Shown here piece after piece: positions 14,822 to 15,897 of a DNA stretch of 15,897 bases. Both the position numbers and the translations under genes were made by a program. Where the stretch lies: NCBI GenBank assembly GCA_002508425.1, contig DAKU01000047.1:857-16753 (forward strand), read 5' to 3'. Position 1 is the stretch's first letter, and every line of letters starts with the position of its first letter. Source of the stretch: Methanosarcinaceae archaeon UBA470. Lineage in GTDB: Archaea; Halobacteriota; Methanosarcinia; Methanosarcinales; Methanosarcinaceae. The notes beneath the pieces are model-generated. The model worked only from the letters and a program-made list of their open reading frames with translations. It made no database searches and had not been told where the DNA came from.

Positions 14822-15648
14822 ATACTTTCCTTCTGGCAGTAAGGTCAAGTTTTGGTTTTCTTTCCACTATTCCTGTCGGGCTGACAATGGAAGGACTGGA
14901 TGAGTTCTTCAAGAGGACTTATTTACATATCCTTGTGGGCGCTGTTTTGGGACTACTTATGGGTGCGTTCTCTTTCTTAGCCATGATGACATTGCCACAG
15001 CAAATAAACGCGATACTGACAATTGTCTTTGTATACTATCTAACAGGTCTTAACCATCTTGATGGCCTTGCAGATTTTGGTGATGGTGCAACTGCTCATG
15101 GATCGGTGGAAAAGAAGATTCGTGCTCTTAAAGATGTTGCACTTGGCATAGGGGGTGTAGGATTTTGTACAATGGGTATTCTGGCATTCTATTCGTCAAT
15201 AATATCTCTTCAATCTGAAGCTCTCGTGTTTTCTGGCAATGACATATTCAATGCTGCTAAGATATTATTTTGTTCCATGCTGGTGGCGGAAGTATCTGCA
15301 ATGCAGTGCATGCTCACAATAGCAGCTTTCGGTAAGTCTATTCATGAAGGCTTGGGATCTATCCTGGTGCAGAATACAACTATCCCAAAGTATGTTGTTG
15401 GACTATTTGGTTCAGTTGTAATATGTTCTCTTTCTTTGGTACCTTTTGGACTTTGGTATGGAGGACTTATTGCTCTTATAGCTGCTATTATTTCAGCTTT
15501 AGTTGTATTGAATATCAGTAACAGGCATTTTGGTGGCATGAATGGGGATGTAATTGGCACTTCCAATGAGGTGGGAAGAACTGTTGCCCTTATAATAATC
15601 GTATTGGTATTGAGCTATCATAACGGAGGTATTGCATGGATGCTATAA
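14818..15648 (+). CDS. cobS: Adenosylcobinamide-GDP ribazoletransferase (cobalamin-5'-phosphate synthase)
   Basis: CobS is a polytopic membrane enzyme that joins adenosylcobinamide-GDP to alpha-ribazole (or its phosphate), completing the nucleotide loop (EC 2.7.8.26). The 276-residue protein has the phosphotransferase signature NHLDGLADFGDG (79-90) near the N-terminal third, with the metal-binding aspartates, and the GGMNGDVIGTSNEVGR motif (about 239-254) near the end. Several long hydrophobic stretches fit a 6-7 helix membrane protein (about 36-56, 63-78, 108-130, 139-160, 191-205, 209-232 and 256-270). It starts at the ATG overlapping the cobZ stop by four bases and overlaps cobY by 13 bases. 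Confidence 0.93.
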   Translation: MNTFLLAVRSSFGFLSTIPVGLTMEGLDEFFKRTYLHILVGAVLGLLMGAFSFLAMMTLPQQINAILTIVFVYYLTGLNHLDGLADFGDGATAHGSVEKKIRALKDVALGIGGVGFCTMGILAFYSSIISLQSEALVFSGNDIFNAAKILFCSMLVAEVSAMQCMLTIAAFGKSIHEGLGSILVQNTTIPKYVVGLFGSVVICSLSLVPFGLWYGGLIALIAAIISALVVLNISNRHFGGMNGDVIGTSNEVGRTVALIIIVLVLSYHNGGIAWML

Positions 15649-15897
15649 TTATGGCCGGAGGTTTGGGAAGTAGGCTTGGAATGGGTGAGAAGCCATGTGT
15701 GACTTTGCTGGATAAGCCGTTGATAACGTATGTTATAGATGCTTTGAATGCGTCTTCCGGAATAGATAAGGTGTATGTTGCGGTTTCCCCTGCCACTCCT
15801 CTAACCCAGAGCTTCCTTCAGAAAAAGTACAATGGAGAAGTAAGGGCTATTATGACTGGAGGAGGTAATTACGTAGGTGATATGATATATGCAGTAA
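15636..15897 (+). CDS. cobY: GTP:adenosylcobinamide-phosphate guanylyltransferase, 3' end beyond window
   Basis: The frame from the ATG at 15636 runs open to the right edge (87 full codons). It begins MDAIIMAGGLGSRLGMGEKP, the nucleotidyltransferase P-loop-like signature (GG-x-G-x-R-x7-KP) of the MobA/CobY family, followed by LLDKPLITYVIDAL. A GGAGGT ribosome site lies five bases upstream (15625-15630). In archaea CobY replaces the bacterial CobU guanylyltransferase: it activates adenosylcobinamide phosphate with GTP to adenosylcobinamide-GDP (EC 2.7.7.62), the substrate of CobS. The position directly after cobS, with a 13-base overlap, supports CobY over other sugar nucleotidyltransferases. 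The C-terminal half is not in the window. Confidence 0.9.
   Translation, partial: MDAIIMAGGLGSRLGMGEKPCVTLLDKPLITYVIDALNASSGIDKVYVAVSPATPLTQSFLQKKYNGEVRAIMTGGGNYVGDMIYAV

Overview
The window looks like chromosomal DNA from a methylotrophic methanogenic archaeon of the Methanosarcinales, probably Methanosarcinaceae. The evidence is a complete methenyl-tetrahydromethanopterin cyclohydrolase (mch), archaeal tRNA modification enzymes (a Taw2/Trm5-type enzyme and Trm1), methanogen-restricted DUF2124 and DUF2110 proteins, and an archaeal-type late cobamide pathway (fused CobD, CbiB, CobZ, CobS, CobY). TATA-like boxes and AGGTGAT-type ribosome binding sites are archaeal. The species cannot be fixed from sequence reading alone.

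Layout. 1-1661 (-): the N-terminal 553 residues of a PAS-GAF-PAS-PAS signal-transduction protein that runs off the left edge. 1662-1851: divergent promoter region with a 9-bp-arm inverted repeat. 1852-3342 (+): mch, then a DUF2124 gene, separated by a strong hairpin. 3366-4406 (-): Taw2/Trm5-family tRNA position-37 enzyme. 4504-5250 (+): ArsR-like HTH plus V4R regulator, ending in a (TAAA)8 microsatellite. 5283-9960 (-): six genes on one strand: DUF2110, a winged-helix/coiled-coil regulator, trm1, a lipoprotein with a cupredoxin-like fold, a calcineurin-like phosphoesterase and an AIM24/TIGR00266 protein. 10102-15897 (+): a cobamide nucleotide-loop cluster: a degenerate CobD paralogue, an intact CobD, cbiB, cobZ, cobS and the start of cobY.

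The right half is a pathway. CobD makes aminopropanol phosphate from threonine phosphate, CbiB attaches it to the corrin ring, CobY activates the product with GTP, CobS joins it to alpha-ribazole (phosphate), and CobZ removes the phosphate. From the intact cobD onward the genes overlap by 1-16 bases or are separated by at most 17, depending on the start chosen for cobZ, so they are probably one transcript. Corrinoids are the methyl-carrier cofactors of methylotrophic methanogenesis, which fits with mch nearby.

The most notable observation is the tandem pair of CobD-like genes. Both keep the C-terminal cysteine-rich metallodomain with every cysteine. The first copy has lost the PLP lysine (His233 where the second has Lys235) and the PLP-phosphate arginine (Lys241 for Arg243), plus several other active-site residues, yet it is a full-length open frame with its own promoter region. 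It looks like a conserved pseudo-decarboxylase with another role. Other points of interest are a cupredoxin-like lipoprotein that has lost its copper ligands and carries ten N-glycosylation sequons, and a set of palindromes in the short intergenic regions.
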